Shown here: one piece after another, positions 15,291-23,314 of the stretch
Position numbering within the stretch: the stretch's first letter is position 1
Layout of the letters: each line of letters begins with the position of its first letter
Source: Candidatus Bathyarchaeota archaeon
GTDB taxonomy: Archaea > Thermoproteota > Bathyarchaeia > Bathyarchaeales > Bathycorpusculaceae
Assembly: GCA_018396875.1 (NCBI GenBank)
Contig: JAGTQG010000005.1
Coordinates: 1-47,530, forward strand
Direction: 5' to 3'
Length of the DNA stretch: 47,530 nt
The notes under the pieces: model-generated
What the model was told of the DNA's origin: nothing
The model's input: only the letters and a program-made list of their open reading frames with translations
Database searches by the model: none
Position numbers and translations under genes: made by a program

Positions 15291-16298
15291 ATGGTCAAAG
15301 AACACGCCCCAAAACATGGTTCACTCGCATACTTGCCTAGAAAACGTGCTAAAAGCATACTTGCCCGAGTAAGGTATTGGCCAGAAATTAAAGCCGACAC
15401 GCCTAGACTCTTAGGCTTCATCGGCTACAAGGCAGGAATGACCCACACTGTTGTAATAGAAGATCGGAAACGTTCTCCAAACTTTGGAAAGGAAGTTGTC
15501 CGCGCCGCAACGGTCATTGAGACTCCTCCCCTCCTAATTTGTGGGATAAGAGCCTATGTCAAAACACCTTATGGTCTGCAAACATTTACGGAAGCATGGA
15601 TGGAAAACCCGCCTAAAGACCTTGAGAGGGTTCTAACTATACCAGAAAAGTTTAACACCGCTGAAAACTTGAAAAAAATAGAGGAAAACCTCGACAAAAT
15701 CGCAAAAATCCGAGTCATCGCCGCGACTCAGCCGAGATTAACGGGCTTACCAAAGAAAAAGCCAGACGTAGCCGAAATAGAAATCGGCGGAGGAACAATC
15801 CAGCAACAGTTTGAATACGCCAAAAGCCTTCTTGGAAAAACAGTGTCACCAGCGGAGATTTTCAAGGAAGGACAATACGTGGACATAATAGCTGTAACAA
15901 CTGGAAAAGGCATCCAAGGGCCAGTGAAACGCTGGGGAATAAAAATCCTCCAACACAAAAGTAGAAAAGCAAAGCGGAAACCTGGAACGCTTGGACCATG
16001 GAACCCCCACCGTGTGCTTTACTCCGTTCCACGTGCAGGACAAATGGGCTTCCACCAAAGAACAGAATACAATAAGCGTATCCTCAAAATAGGCATGGAC
16101 GGCAAAGAAATCACGCCAAAAGGGGGCTTCATAAGATATGGCATAGTCCGCGGACCCTACATGCTCATAGAGGGAAGTGTACCTGGACCCGAAAAACGCC
16201 CAATAAAACTGCGTTATCCAGCGCGACCACCCAAAGAGACTCCGGAAGCACCGCCACAAATCACATACATATCGCTGGAATCCCCGCAAGGTAAATAG
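15291..16298 (+). CDS. rpl3: Large-subunit ribosomal protein L3 (uL3)
   Basis: The 335-residue L3 protein reaches the peptidyl-transferase centre and seeds early 50S assembly. The archaeal/eukaryotic N-terminus is clear (KHAPKHGSLAYLPRKRAKS), then FIGYKAGMTH, and the W-finger region TGKGIQGPVKRWGIK and VPRAGQMGFHQRTEYNK. It heads a ribosomal operon; L4 starts 16 bases after its stop. Confidence 0.97.
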   Translation: MVKEHAPKHGSLAYLPRKRAKSILARVRYWPEIKADTPRLLGFIGYKAGMTHTVVIEDRKRSPNFGKEVVRAATVIETPPLLICGIRAYVKTPYGLQTFTEAWMENPPKDLERVLTIPEKFNTAENLKKIEENLDKIAKIRVIAATQPRLTGLPKKKPDVAEIEIGGGTIQQQFEYAKSLLGKTVSPAEIFKEGQYVDIIAVTTGKGIQGPVKRWGIKILQHKSRKAKRKPGTLGPWNPHRVLYSVPRAGQMGFHQRTEYNKRILKIGMDGKEITPKGGFIRYGIVRGPYMLIEGSVPGPEKRPIKLRYPARPPKETPEAPPQITYISLESPQGK

Positions 16299-16314
16299 CG
16301 AGTGGTGAACATTC

Positions 16315-17103
16315 ATGGCTAAAACAGTGAAAGTCTTCGACCTCGACGGGAAACCCGTCGAAAAAATGACACTTCCACCAATTTTTGAAACGCCCATAAG
16401 GCCCGACGTAATTAAAAGGGCTGTGCTGGCAATTCAATCCAACCGCTTCCAACCCAAAGGCAGAGATCCCATGGCTGGAAAAAGAACAACAGCAGAATCG
16501 AGAGGAGTAGGCCTAGGCCTAGCCAGAATCCCCCGCGTCAAAGGCCCCACCGCTAGGGCCGCCTTTGCCCCTGGAACTGTTGGCGGAAGACTTGCCCACC
16601 CGCCTACGCCAGAAAAAAAGATTGTCAAGAAGATTCCGAAGAAAGAGAAGCGTTTAGCCCTCTTCTCAGCCATAGCTGCCACAGCCTCAAAGGAGACGGT
16701 GGCTTCCCGAGGCCACGTCGTTGAGGGCGTTCCCCAAATCCCCCTAGTAGTTGTGGACGAGCTTGAAGGCTTAAAGAAAACAAAGGATGTGGAGGAAACC
16801 CTAATAAAGCTCGGGGTCTTAGGCGACCTTTACAGGGTTAGAGAAAGCACAAAAGTCAGAGCTGGAAAAGGAAAACTTCGCGGAAGAAGAATAAAACAGG
16901 CAGTTGGACCGTTAATTGTAGTAGCTGAAGACCGGGGCATAGGAGAAGCCGCAAGGAACATACCGGGCGTAGACGTTGTTCCAGTTAAAGAATTAAACGC
17001 TGAAATTTTGGCGCCCGGCACGCATCCAGGCAGATTAACAATATGGACGAAGGGCGCCATTGAAGCCTTAGATAAAATGTACTGTAAAGGTGAAGCAGCC
17101 TAA
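16315..17103 (+). CDS. rpl4: Large-subunit ribosomal protein L4 (uL4/L4e type)
   Basis: L4 lines the nascent-peptide exit tunnel. The 262-residue protein carries the archaeal N-terminus (VKVFDLDGKPVEKMTLPPIF), the tunnel loop region (GLGLARIPRVKG and PHPPTPEKK-like stretch) and a Rossmann-like C-terminal part with DRGIGEAARNIPGVDVVPV. The stop codon shares its last base with the L23 start region, so L4 and L23 are tightly coupled. Confidence 0.96.
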   Translation: MAKTVKVFDLDGKPVEKMTLPPIFETPIRPDVIKRAVLAIQSNRFQPKGRDPMAGKRTTAESRGVGLGLARIPRVKGPTARAAFAPGTVGGRLAHPPTPEKKIVKKIPKKEKRLALFSAIAATASKETVASRGHVVEGVPQIPLVVVDELEGLKKTKDVEETLIKLGVLGDLYRVRESTKVRAGKGKLRGRRIKQAVGPLIVVAEDRGIGEAARNIPGVDVVPVKELNAEILAPGTHPGRLTIWTKGAIEALDKMYCKGEAA

Positions 17104-17363
17104 TGGACCCTTATGAAGTTATCCTTTATCCCTTAATGACGGAATCCGCAAGCCTCATGGTTGAAAAAGAAAACAAGCTGGTCTTCATTGTGAACCTTAA
17201 AGCCACGAAAGCCGACGTGAAAAGAGCCGTTGAACAACTTTACGAAGTTAAAGTGGAAAAAGTAAACATTATGATAACCCCGGATGGGCGGAAAAAAGCC
17301 TTTGTCAAATTAAACCCAGAATATAGGGCTTCAGATGTAGCCATTAAACTGGGCATACTATAA
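17103..17363 (+). CDS. rpl23: Large-subunit ribosomal protein L23 (uL23)
   Basis: This 86-residue L23 sits at the exit of the ribosomal tunnel and docks SRP54. Signature features are VILYPLMTESASLMVEKENK, LKATKADVKRAVEQLYEVKV and GRKKAFVKLNPEYRASDVA. It overlaps the L4 stop by one base (TAATG arrangement) and lies 18 bases before the L2 ATG. Confidence 0.96.
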   Translation: MDPYEVILYPLMTESASLMVEKENKLVFIVNLKATKADVKRAVEQLYEVKVEKVNIMITPDGRKKAFVKLNPEYRASDVAIKLGIL

Positions 17364-17381
17364 CCATTAAAGGTGATTGAA

Positions 17382-18125
17382 ATGGGAAAGAGGATACGTG
17401 TCCAACGGCGTGGGCGCGGCGGACCAACCTTTAGGGCGGCTACTCACAAAAGGGTAGCTCCTGCACGTTATCCGCCACCACCAAAAAACATCTATGAATC
17501 AGTTGTAAAAGGAGTCGTGGAAGAAATCCTCCATGAACCAGGTAGGGGTGCACCCCTAGCCTTAATACGTTTTGAAAATGGCGAAGAGTGTTACGTTGTT
17601 GCGCCTGAAGGCATTTACACTGGGCAGCAAGTGGAGATGGGTGGAAACGCCCACGTTGATGTTGGAAACATAATGCCGGTAGGCAAAATCCCGGAAGGCA
17701 CTTTGGTATGCAATATTGAGCTTAAGCCCGGCGACGGCGGAAAAATAGCGAAATCTTCCGGAGCCTATGCCACTATTATAGCGCATACTCCTCAAGGCAC
17801 TATGATAAAGCTGCCCTCAGGGAAGACGAAATATGTAAGCGACCAATGTTTCGCCACAATAGGTGTCGTTTCAGGCGGTGGCAGAACAGAAAAGCCTTTC
17901 CTCAAAGCCGGAGCCAAATTCCACTTGATGCGAGCAAGAGGCCGCAAATATCCGCGGACAAGGGGTAGAGCCATGGTTGCAGCTGTCCATCCATATGGAA
18001 GCAGCAAAAGAAGCGCGAGAAAAGTCACCACAGTTTCACGGAATGCGCCGCCCGGGCAAAAAGTTGGGCTCATCGCAGCTCGAGGTACAGGCCGTCGAAA
18101 GAAGCGTCTGAAAGAAAGCGAGTAG
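17382..18125 (+). CDS. rpl2: Large-subunit ribosomal protein L2 (uL2)
   Basis: L2 is needed for subunit joining and peptidyl transfer. The start MGKRIRVQRRGRGGPTFRAA is the archaeal form; the ATG at 17382 is chosen over the in-frame GTG at 17373, with GGTGAT just upstream as ribosome-binding site. Key segments are NIMPVGKIPEGT, KSSGAYATI and the C-terminal HPYGSSKRSARK region. Length is 247 residues. Confidence 0.97.
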   Translation: MGKRIRVQRRGRGGPTFRAATHKRVAPARYPPPPKNIYESVVKGVVEEILHEPGRGAPLALIRFENGEECYVVAPEGIYTGQQVEMGGNAHVDVGNIMPVGKIPEGTLVCNIELKPGDGGKIAKSSGAYATIIAHTPQGTMIKLPSGKTKYVSDQCFATIGVVSGGGRTEKPFLKAGAKFHLMRARGRKYPRTRGRAMVAAVHPYGSSKRSARKVTTVSRNAPPGQKVGLIAARGTGRRKKRLKESE

Positions 18126-18175
18126 CTCCAGAAAGTTTATAGCTTCTCCATCCAATTAAGGGTTGGGAAAAACGT

Positions 18176-18580
18176 ATGCCAAGGGAATTCACTTACCGCG
18201 GTTTCACCCTTGATCAATTGCAAGAAATGTCTATGGACGAGTTCATAATGCTACTTCCAGCTAGGCAAAGGAGAAGCCTAGTAAGGGGACTGTCTCCAGA
18301 ACAGCGAACCCTCCTAGCAAAAGTAAGGAAAGCAAAAGAAGCAATGCGCAAGGGACAAACCATCACGATAAAAACACATGCCCGTGACATGGTTATTTTG
18401 CCGGAAATGGTTGGCTTGACGATCCACGTGCACAACGGTAAAGAATTCGTCCCAGTGGAGATAAAACCAGAGATGATTGGGCACTATTTGGGCGAGTTCG
18501 CTATAACCAACAAGCCAGTCAAACATGGCACACCAGGCATAGGTGCGTCCCGCTCCTCAATGTATGTACCCCTCAAATAG
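18176..18580 (+). CDS. rps19: Small-subunit ribosomal protein S19 (uS19)
   Basis: S19 binds the head of the 30S subunit near the A-site. The 134-residue archaeal S19 has [39 protein letters not shown] and the C-terminal [19 protein letters not shown]. It lies 50 bases after L2, and that gap holds a TATA-like AAGTTTATAG. The usual archaeal operon would continue with L22, S3 and L29, but here it ends with S19. Confidence 0.96.
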   Translation: MPREFTYRGFTLDQLQEMSMDEFIMLLPARQRRSLVRGLSPEQRTLLAKVRKAKEAMRKGQTITIKTHARDMVILPEMVGLTIHVHNGKEFVPVEIKPEMIGHYLGEFAITNKPVKHGTPGIGASRSSMYVPLK

Positions 18581-18656
18581 TAGCTTTTTGTTCTAAAACC
18601 TAGATTTAAATTAGACAAATCCCCTTACAGATGGTTAGAAACGGTGGAGTAGATAA

Positions 18657-19148
18657 GTGCGTAGAACATATGCTTTATTAATTGCCGTTGTGCTGTCAAC
18701 AGCGGCAACCACCGTCTTGGTGTTACATGCTTTGGGGATAACAAACACTGGGGTTCGCTTAGAATTTCAAACAATAAGTAAAGGCGCTTGGTCCGGTCAC
18801 ACAAGCCATGCATACTATGTGATTCAAGATATGGAGGACTGGTGGTGCATTTGGAGGCAGCATCAACAAATCTTTGTTCCACCGCGTCCCCCTCCAGAAA
18901 TAGATTTTTCGACTGCAACGGTCATAGCTGTTTTTATGGGGCAATGTCCCACAACGGGCTATAGCATAGAAGTGGAGGAGATAATAGACACTGGGTTAAC
19001 AGTTGTTGTCAAAGTGGAGAAGGTTTATCCCGGCAAGAACTGTGTGGTTGGGGAAGCTTTAACCTACCCGTACCATATTGTTAAAACAAGCAAGATAAAC
19101 AAGCAAGTAATCTTTCAAACTTTTGAAAGAACCGTGAATTGTAGCTGA
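18657..19148 (+). CDS. Secreted or membrane-anchored PrcB-like domain protein
   Basis: The 163-residue protein opens with an N-terminal hydrophobic segment (YALLIAVVLSTAATTVLVLH), which is a signal anchor or signal peptide. The C-terminal half (VIAVFMGQCPTTGYSIEVEE) resembles the PrcB C-terminal domain found in extracellular proteins, where PT-GY is the typical core. Cysteines occur in the exported part (CIWR, GQCP, NCV, NCS), so disulfides are possible. GTG start with GGTGGAG at 18643-18649 and a TATA-like ATTTAAAT near 18604. The domain's role is not well known. Confidence 0.68.
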   Translation: MRRTYALLIAVVLSTAATTVLVLHALGITNTGVRLEFQTISKGAWSGHTSHAYYVIQDMEDWWCIWRQHQQIFVPPRPPPEIDFSTATVIAVFMGQCPTTGYSIEVEEIIDTGLTVVVKVEKVYPGKNCVVGEALTYPYHIVKTSKINKQVIFQTFERTVNCS

Positions 19149-19153
19149 AAATT

Positions 19154-19582
19154 TTAGGCTGTGTAGTCCACTCCTGAAGGCTTCTTTTCAGCTGATTCTT
19201 TAACTGGCGGAATCTGCGGCAACGGAATAGGCGGCGGAACATTTAACGTTCTTGAAATGATAACGCTTTCCACAAAAACTACATTCGAAATAGACTGGAT
19301 GAGCATGGGCGGCGGAGGCTTCTTCTCCTTGTACTCGTCATAAATTTTCCCTATTTCATCTTTAGTGCCTGTTACGTAGGCCCTCCCTTTAAGGCTTATT
19401 TGGGCTACTGAAGGGTTATAGTTAACTGTCAAAACGAAGGGAACTTCAAGCATTTCATCCGACTTCTTCTCTATCTCCACAAGATTGAGATTGGTGTTTA
19501 TCTGGATTGGTGGAATAGGTTTGCGGATATCCCAGAAACGCTCTCCAGAAACTTGGGTTATTAACACGTTAACTCTAATCAT
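19154..19582 (-). CDS. Conserved archaeal-type hypothetical protein, possibly SecB-like fold
   Basis: I do not recognise this 142-residue protein with certainty. It is beta-rich (FVLTVNYNPSVAQISLKGRA) with a proline-rich part (KKPPPPML) and SISNVVFVESVIISRTLNVP followed by PPPIPLPQIPP. The order of strands, a long helix-like stretch and a proline-rich end resembles SecB-type chaperones, but that is only pattern resemblance. It lies 36 bases after S27ae on the same strand and may be cotranscribed with the translation genes. Confidence 0.45.
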   Translation of the reverse strand: MIRVNVLITQVSGERFWDIRKPIPPIQINTNLNLVEIEKKSDEMLEVPFVLTVNYNPSVAQISLKGRAYVTGTKDEIGKIYDEYKEKKPPPPMLIQSISNVVFVESVIISRTLNVPPPIPLPQIPPVKESAEKKPSGVDYTA

Positions 19583-19617
19583 TTAAACCATCACAGTTTA
19601 GAAGTGCAAACTGTGAT

Positions 19618-19833
19618 TTAAGCGTGTTTATACCGCGTGAACCCGCAGTGCCCGCAGGTGTATCTATCACCATGGTCTGCCATGAAATATCCTGGACCGC
19701 AGCGTTCACACGTGGGACGCAATCTGACAATTTTATCCTTCTCAACCTTGTAGAGAGTGTAAACGCCCTTCTCTTTCTTCTTTTTCTCAGCTTTTTCCTT
19801 TTTTGGAGTAGCCGTTTCCCCTTTTTCTGACAT
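19618..19833 (-). CDS. rps27ae: Small-subunit ribosomal protein S27ae (eS31)
   Basis: The zinc-binding protein of the 30S head. The 71-residue product has a Lys-rich N-terminus and the ribbon CERCGPGYFMADHGDRYTCG plus HCGFTRYKHA (two C-x2-C pairs). The ATG at 19833 gives MSEKGETATPKK; the open frame continues upstream but overlaps S24e and is unlikely. It follows S24e by one base. Confidence 0.93.
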   Translation of the reverse strand: MSEKGETATPKKEKAEKKKKEKGVYTLYKVEKDKIVRLRPTCERCGPGYFMADHGDRYTCGHCGFTRYKHA

Positions 19834-19834
19834 T

Positions 19835-20146
19835 TTATTCTTTCCCTTCCTCTTTAGGTTTTTCTGGCGGAATGTTCCTATCCACAATATATTTGGGTTC
19901 AATAAGCCTTGCCTGCTCAATGGAATCGTAGACGTTAGCTACCCCAATGGCTGTGTGGGTTCCAGTTTTAGTCTCCAACTTCTTGATAAAAACTAGGTTT
20001 GCATCTTTTCTCAGTAGCTTGGCAAGAGCATTCTTAACCTCAAGTCTCGGCGGAGTGCTACCCGTCTGGTTATGGTCTACTTGGAAGACTACTTCCTTGC
20101 GTTTTAACAATACGTTATCATTTTCCGCCAGTATTCTGATCTCCAT
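19835..20146 (-). CDS. rps24e: Small-subunit ribosomal protein S24e
   Basis: S24e is a small-subunit protein present in archaea and eukaryotes. The 103-residue protein has LLKRKEVVFQVDHNQTGSTP and LETKTGTHTAIGVANVYDS, which are family features. S24e and S27ae are adjacent in most archaea. Its ATG follows the dephospho-CoA kinase stop by ~45 bases. Confidence 0.96.
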   Translation of the reverse strand: MEIRILAENDNVLLKRKEVVFQVDHNQTGSTPPRLEVKNALAKLLRKDANLVFIKKLETKTGTHTAIGVANVYDSIEQARLIEPKYIVDRNIPPEKPKEEGKE

Positions 20147-20190
20147 TAAGTTTCCCTGTAGCGTTTGACTTGATACTATATTCCCTTTAT

Positions 20191-20721
20191 TTAGTCTTTC
20201 GCAACGGGAAGCATTTCTTCCAAGATTTCGGCAACTTCAGCCTTTTTCTGCAGTGTAACTCTAACCACAACTAAGCCTTCATGGGGTTGCCCATAAATGA
20301 CCAAAGCATTTTCCGGTGCGTGCTGAATGGCTGGCAGAGCCAAAAGGTCTTCCTCACCATCAACAACTATCTTCACCGTATGCGTCGTCTTGAAGGCTTC
20401 TTGTATTGCGTTTAAGGCTTCAAACGTTATAGTTCCAGGCGGGTTCTTAACGTGTTTCTCTTCGTCAGCATCAAGTTTGGCTGGCTCTACATTTGACCGC
20501 ATAACTCTGTTGTCAACGATTAGAAGCTTTGGGCGAAAGTTTTCCTTAACAAGATTTCTTGAGACAACATCTCCAACAGAAACTATGCATGGAGGTTTTT
20601 CCCTTTCCACCAAAAGCTTCAATTTCCCCATAGTCTCCTCGTAGGAGCCGCGAATTAACTCGCCCAGAGGCTTTTTGAGTTTCCTGCGAAGTCTTGTGGG
20701 CAAGGAGTATGCTACGCTCAA
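20191..20721 (-). CDS. GTP-dependent dephospho-CoA kinase (DUF359 family)
   Basis: The family catalyses the last step of archaeal coenzyme A synthesis, phosphorylating dephospho-CoA with GTP. The 176 residues match the DUF359 pattern: SVGDVVSRNLVKENFRPKLL, VDNRVMRSNVEP, NPPGTITFEAL, VVDGEEDLLALPAI and VIYGQPHEGLVVV. The conserved acidic residues in VSVGDVV, VDNR and VDGEEDL are present. It follows spt4 by one base in the rpo7-spt4-DUF359-S24e-S27ae order common in archaea. Confidence 0.9.
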   Translation of the reverse strand: MSVAYSLPTRLRRKLKKPLGELIRGSYEETMGKLKLLVEREKPPCIVSVGDVVSRNLVKENFRPKLLIVDNRVMRSNVEPAKLDADEEKHVKNPPGTITFEALNAIQEAFKTTHTVKIVVDGEEDLLALPAIQHAPENALVIYGQPHEGLVVVRVTLQKKAEVAEILEEMLPVAKD

Positions 20722-20722
20722 C

Positions 20723-20908
20723 TTATCTGACCTTTAACGCGTAGCGTCCCTTCTCCTTAATATTCATTGCTTTGGCTATGGCTGAACCTTCCGGATCAAA
20801 TATAATTACGAGTCCGCTGAAGTCTTCGCTGAGGCTTGAAGTTTTACATTTTGGGCAAACGTTCCCAGTTGTTATCACATGACATGTCGTGCAGGCTTTT
20901 TCGCTCAT
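20723..20908 (-). CDS. spt4: Transcription elongation factor Spt4 (RNA polymerase subunit E'')
   Basis: Spt4 forms a heterodimer with Spt5 and raises RNA polymerase processivity. The 61-residue zinc-binding protein contains CTTCHVITTGNVCPKC, SLSEDFSGLVIIFDPEGS and AMNIKEKGRYALKV. It overlaps the rpo7 stop by 4 bases and abuts the dephospho-CoA kinase gene. Confidence 0.93.
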   Translation of the reverse strand: MSEKACTTCHVITTGNVCPKCKTSSLSEDFSGLVIIFDPEGSAIAKAMNIKEKGRYALKVR

Positions 20909-21510
20909 TTTTCATCAACCTTCTTCTCTTCTTTTTCCTTCTTTTTTGTAGCAGCTGGTTCCTTTAGCTTCTTTAAATCCTCCTCTATCCACTCAAGCTT
21001 GCCCAAAAATGGCTGTCTAGCCGTAACACCTATCTTAGCTGAGCCTCCAGCCCTTGCCAGAGAAACAGCCGTTATCCGAACACGAACATGGTCTCCCGTT
21101 GTAAGTTTTCTATTCGTCTCCTTTCCAATAAGCACGCCTTGCTTCTCGTCGTAAGATATGAAGTCGTCCATCAACTGTGAAACATGAAGCAATGCGTCGA
21201 CAGGTCCTATACGCACAAACGCTCCGAAATCGGCTATTTCAACAACCTCTCCCTCAATCACTTCTTGAAGGACTGGATAAAATGTTAAAAGTGAAAATGT
21301 CACCTTGTGGTAAGCTGCTCCGTCACCCGGTATTATTTTGCCGATGGGGCTAACTTTCACATTTATTGCCGCAATAACATATCCCAGATTTTCATCAACA
21401 ACACCCTCATATTTTGCCTTAACCTGCTGGTAGCCAACAGCGTCTAAGGGTTTTCCGAAAGTGTTTGGAGGTATACGAATCGTATCTTCCATCTCTATTA
21501 GTTTGAACAA
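20905..21510 (-). CDS. rpo7: DNA-directed RNA polymerase subunit Rpo7 (RpoE)
   Basis: Rpo7 forms the polymerase stalk with Rpo4. The N-terminal part has the family features (MFKLIEMEDTIRIPPNTFGK, NLGYVIAAINVK, IIPGDGAAYHKVTFSLLTF). An S1 domain follows (VIEGEVVEIADFGAFVRIGP to VRITAVSL). The C-terminal ~25 residues form a Lys/Glu-rich tail (KKKEKEEKKVDEK) beyond the S1 core. It overlaps spt4. Confidence 0.95.
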   Translation of the reverse strand: MFKLIEMEDTIRIPPNTFGKPLDAVGYQQVKAKYEGVVDENLGYVIAAINVKVSPIGKIIPGDGAAYHKVTFSLLTFYPVLQEVIEGEVVEIADFGAFVRIGPVDALLHVSQLMDDFISYDEKQGVLIGKETNRKLTTGDHVRVRITAVSLARAGGSAKIGVTARQPFLGKLEWIEEDLKKLKEPAATKKKEKEEKKVDEK

Positions 21511-21513
21511 GGT

Positions 21514-21906
21514 TCACGATCTCCCGTCAATTTCTAACCGCGACTTTTGTCTCACATAAATAACTGGCACATTTATATCTCTTAACCTCTTCCGAAGCTT
21601 CCTATCATTGGTGAAAACTGGGCATTTCCATTCACCAGCCACCTTCACGATGGCTTCATCTGGAGAATCGCTTAACTCTTCATCTAGATCAATAATCGTG
21701 CATTTCTCAGCTAACTTCAAGGCGTAAGATGCTGCCTTCCGAATTTTGGGAGTCCCTTCCTCCGCCAACTTTTTCAATTCCCTTTTGACTGGTGAAAGCA
21801 AAACAGGCTCAAAGTTTCTATTTAGAAGCGCCTTTAACGCTTCAAAAATGTCAATCCTAAACTGTAGAGGAACAAAAAGCGCGTTTGAATCAATTATAAC
21901 CTTTAT
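21514..21906 (-). CDS. PIN-domain protein (Fcf1/Nob1-like) with no standard start codon
   Basis: The frame encodes ~130 residues of a PIN nuclease-like domain: KVIIDSNALFVPLQFRIDIF (with the first catalytic Asp) and VLLSPVKRELKKLAEEG. Then come DLDEELSDSPDEAI and CPVFTNDRKLRKRL, with further acidic residues. The only ATG/GTG/TTG in this frame is a TTG at 21801, which would remove the catalytic N-terminus. The preceding in-frame stop is the aIF2-gamma TGA at 21940. Between them the natural family start falls on an ATA codon at 21904-21906. It is located between aIF2-gamma and rpo7, as in many archaea. The role is likely rRNA or tRNA processing. Confidence 0.75.
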   Translation of the reverse strand: MKVIIDSNALFVPLQFRIDIFEALKALLNRNFEPVLLSPVKRELKKLAEEGTPKIRKAASYALKLAEKCTIIDLDEELSDSPDEAIVKVAGEWKCPVFTNDRKLRKRLRDINVPVIYVRQKSRLEIDGRS

Positions 21907-21939
21907 CTTTTCTCTTTTCGATGGCTCCGTCGTCGACGC

Positions 21940-23190
21940 TCACCTGATCATTCCATACCCTATAAGTCTCCACCGTCCTGCTATTTTTCTGCTTATGGCG
22001 ACCCTCGACCCAGTCAAAGCGCAGACGGGTCTTGTAAGCTTAAGCGTTGTCATTTCGTTTTTCACTGAAACAACCTTGCCTACAGTTATTGCGGCGCCTA
22101 CGTGAAGCAGTAAAGTTTCATCCTTAGTTATGTTCTCAACCCTAGCTAGTTCTTTTGTTCCTACAGCTCTCTCTAGAATATATGTTTCAAGATTCAGCTC
22201 TGTCAAGACTGGTGGAAGCTGTCCAACTTTTCCGACAATGTTCCCAGTTAAACCATCCGCCTTAGAAAGAGATGGGTCCAAAAGTGTACCAACTCCAACA
22301 AGTCCCCCGCAACGGGCTTCTTTAACTTGTTTTCCGCCCGCATGTAAGCTGACTATTTGAGTGGTAAGTGGCTTGTAAACGGTTCTTCCCTCTTCTTCGA
22401 CACTTATCCCGGGGCGAAGTTCAATTTCATCATTCACAGCAAATTTTCCTTGTAGAATTGTGCCGCCGAGAACTCCCCCTTCCAACTGTTCAATGGGTGT
22501 GCCCGGCTTGTTGACATCGAAAGATCGGACAACGTACATTAATGGCTGTTTTGTCTCGTCCCTTTTCGGGGTTGGAATAAACTCTTCCATGGCTTGGATT
22601 AAGGTATCTATGTTTACGGAATGCTGAGCTGAAACCGGTATTATCGGCGCATTCTCGGCGATAGTGCCCCGCACAAAATTCTTGATTTCCTCGTAGCTTT
22701 TCCGCGCTCTTTCCTCGCTAACTATGTCAATCTTGTTCTGGGCTATTATGATGTTTTTTATTCCAATTATTTCAGCAGCAGCCAAATGTTCCCTTGTTTG
22801 CGGTTGAGGGCAAGGCTCATCGGCCGCTATTACAAGGATGGCTCCATCCATTATGGCAGCGCCCGAAAGCATCGTCGCCATTAAAGCTTCATGTCCTGGG
22901 GCATCTACAAAGCTAACTGCTCTCAAAAACGTTGTTTCTGAACCACAGTGGGGGCAAACAGGCATTCTTGAGTAGCATTTTGGCGGCTCACATTTTGGAC
23001 ACTTATACACCGGCATGTCGGCGTACCCAAGCTTTATTGTTATGCCCCGCTTTAGCTCTTCGCTGTGTCTGGCCGCCCAAATTCCAGTCAATGCTTGCAC
23101 TAAGGTTGTCTTACCATGATCTACGTGTCCAATGGTGCCAATGTTTACTTCTGGTTGTTGCGGCAGTGCTACAGTTGTCCCTTCGCTCAT
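21940..23190 (-). CDS. Translation initiation factor aIF2 subunit gamma
   Basis: aIF2-gamma is the GTPase that brings Met-tRNAi to the 30S subunit. The 416-residue protein has NIGTIGHVDHGKTTLVQAL (P-loop), the KRGITIKLGYAD switch 1, a zinc knuckle (CPKCEPPKCY, CPHCGSE), VDAPGHEALMA (switch 2) and AQNKIDIVSE (G4). Two beta-barrel domains follow. It heads the minus-strand operon through S27ae. A TATA-like AACGTTTATTAAT on the minus strand near 23240-23255 is a probable promoter. Confidence 0.97.
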   Translation of the reverse strand: MSEGTTVALPQQPEVNIGTIGHVDHGKTTLVQALTGIWAARHSEELKRGITIKLGYADMPVYKCPKCEPPKCYSRMPVCPHCGSETTFLRAVSFVDAPGHEALMATMLSGAAIMDGAILVIAADEPCPQPQTREHLAAAEIIGIKNIIIAQNKIDIVSEERARKSYEEIKNFVRGTIAENAPIIPVSAQHSVNIDTLIQAMEEFIPTPKRDETKQPLMYVVRSFDVNKPGTPIEQLEGGVLGGTILQGKFAVNDEIELRPGISVEEEGRTVYKPLTTQIVSLHAGGKQVKEARCGGLVGVGTLLDPSLSKADGLTGNIVGKVGQLPPVLTELNLETYILERAVGTKELARVENITKDETLLLHVGAAITVGKVVSVKNEMTTLKLTRPVCALTGSRVAISRKIAGRWRLIGYGMIR

Positions 23191-23314
23191 TCTCTCATTT
23201 TCCTTTACAACTCAATTGTTATTGAAGGATGTCTCCGAGCCGATTAATAAACGTTAAGCGCACAACTCCAAAGGCTTAAAAGAATTTCCACAGAAAATTG
23301 CAATGGGCGTTTAA

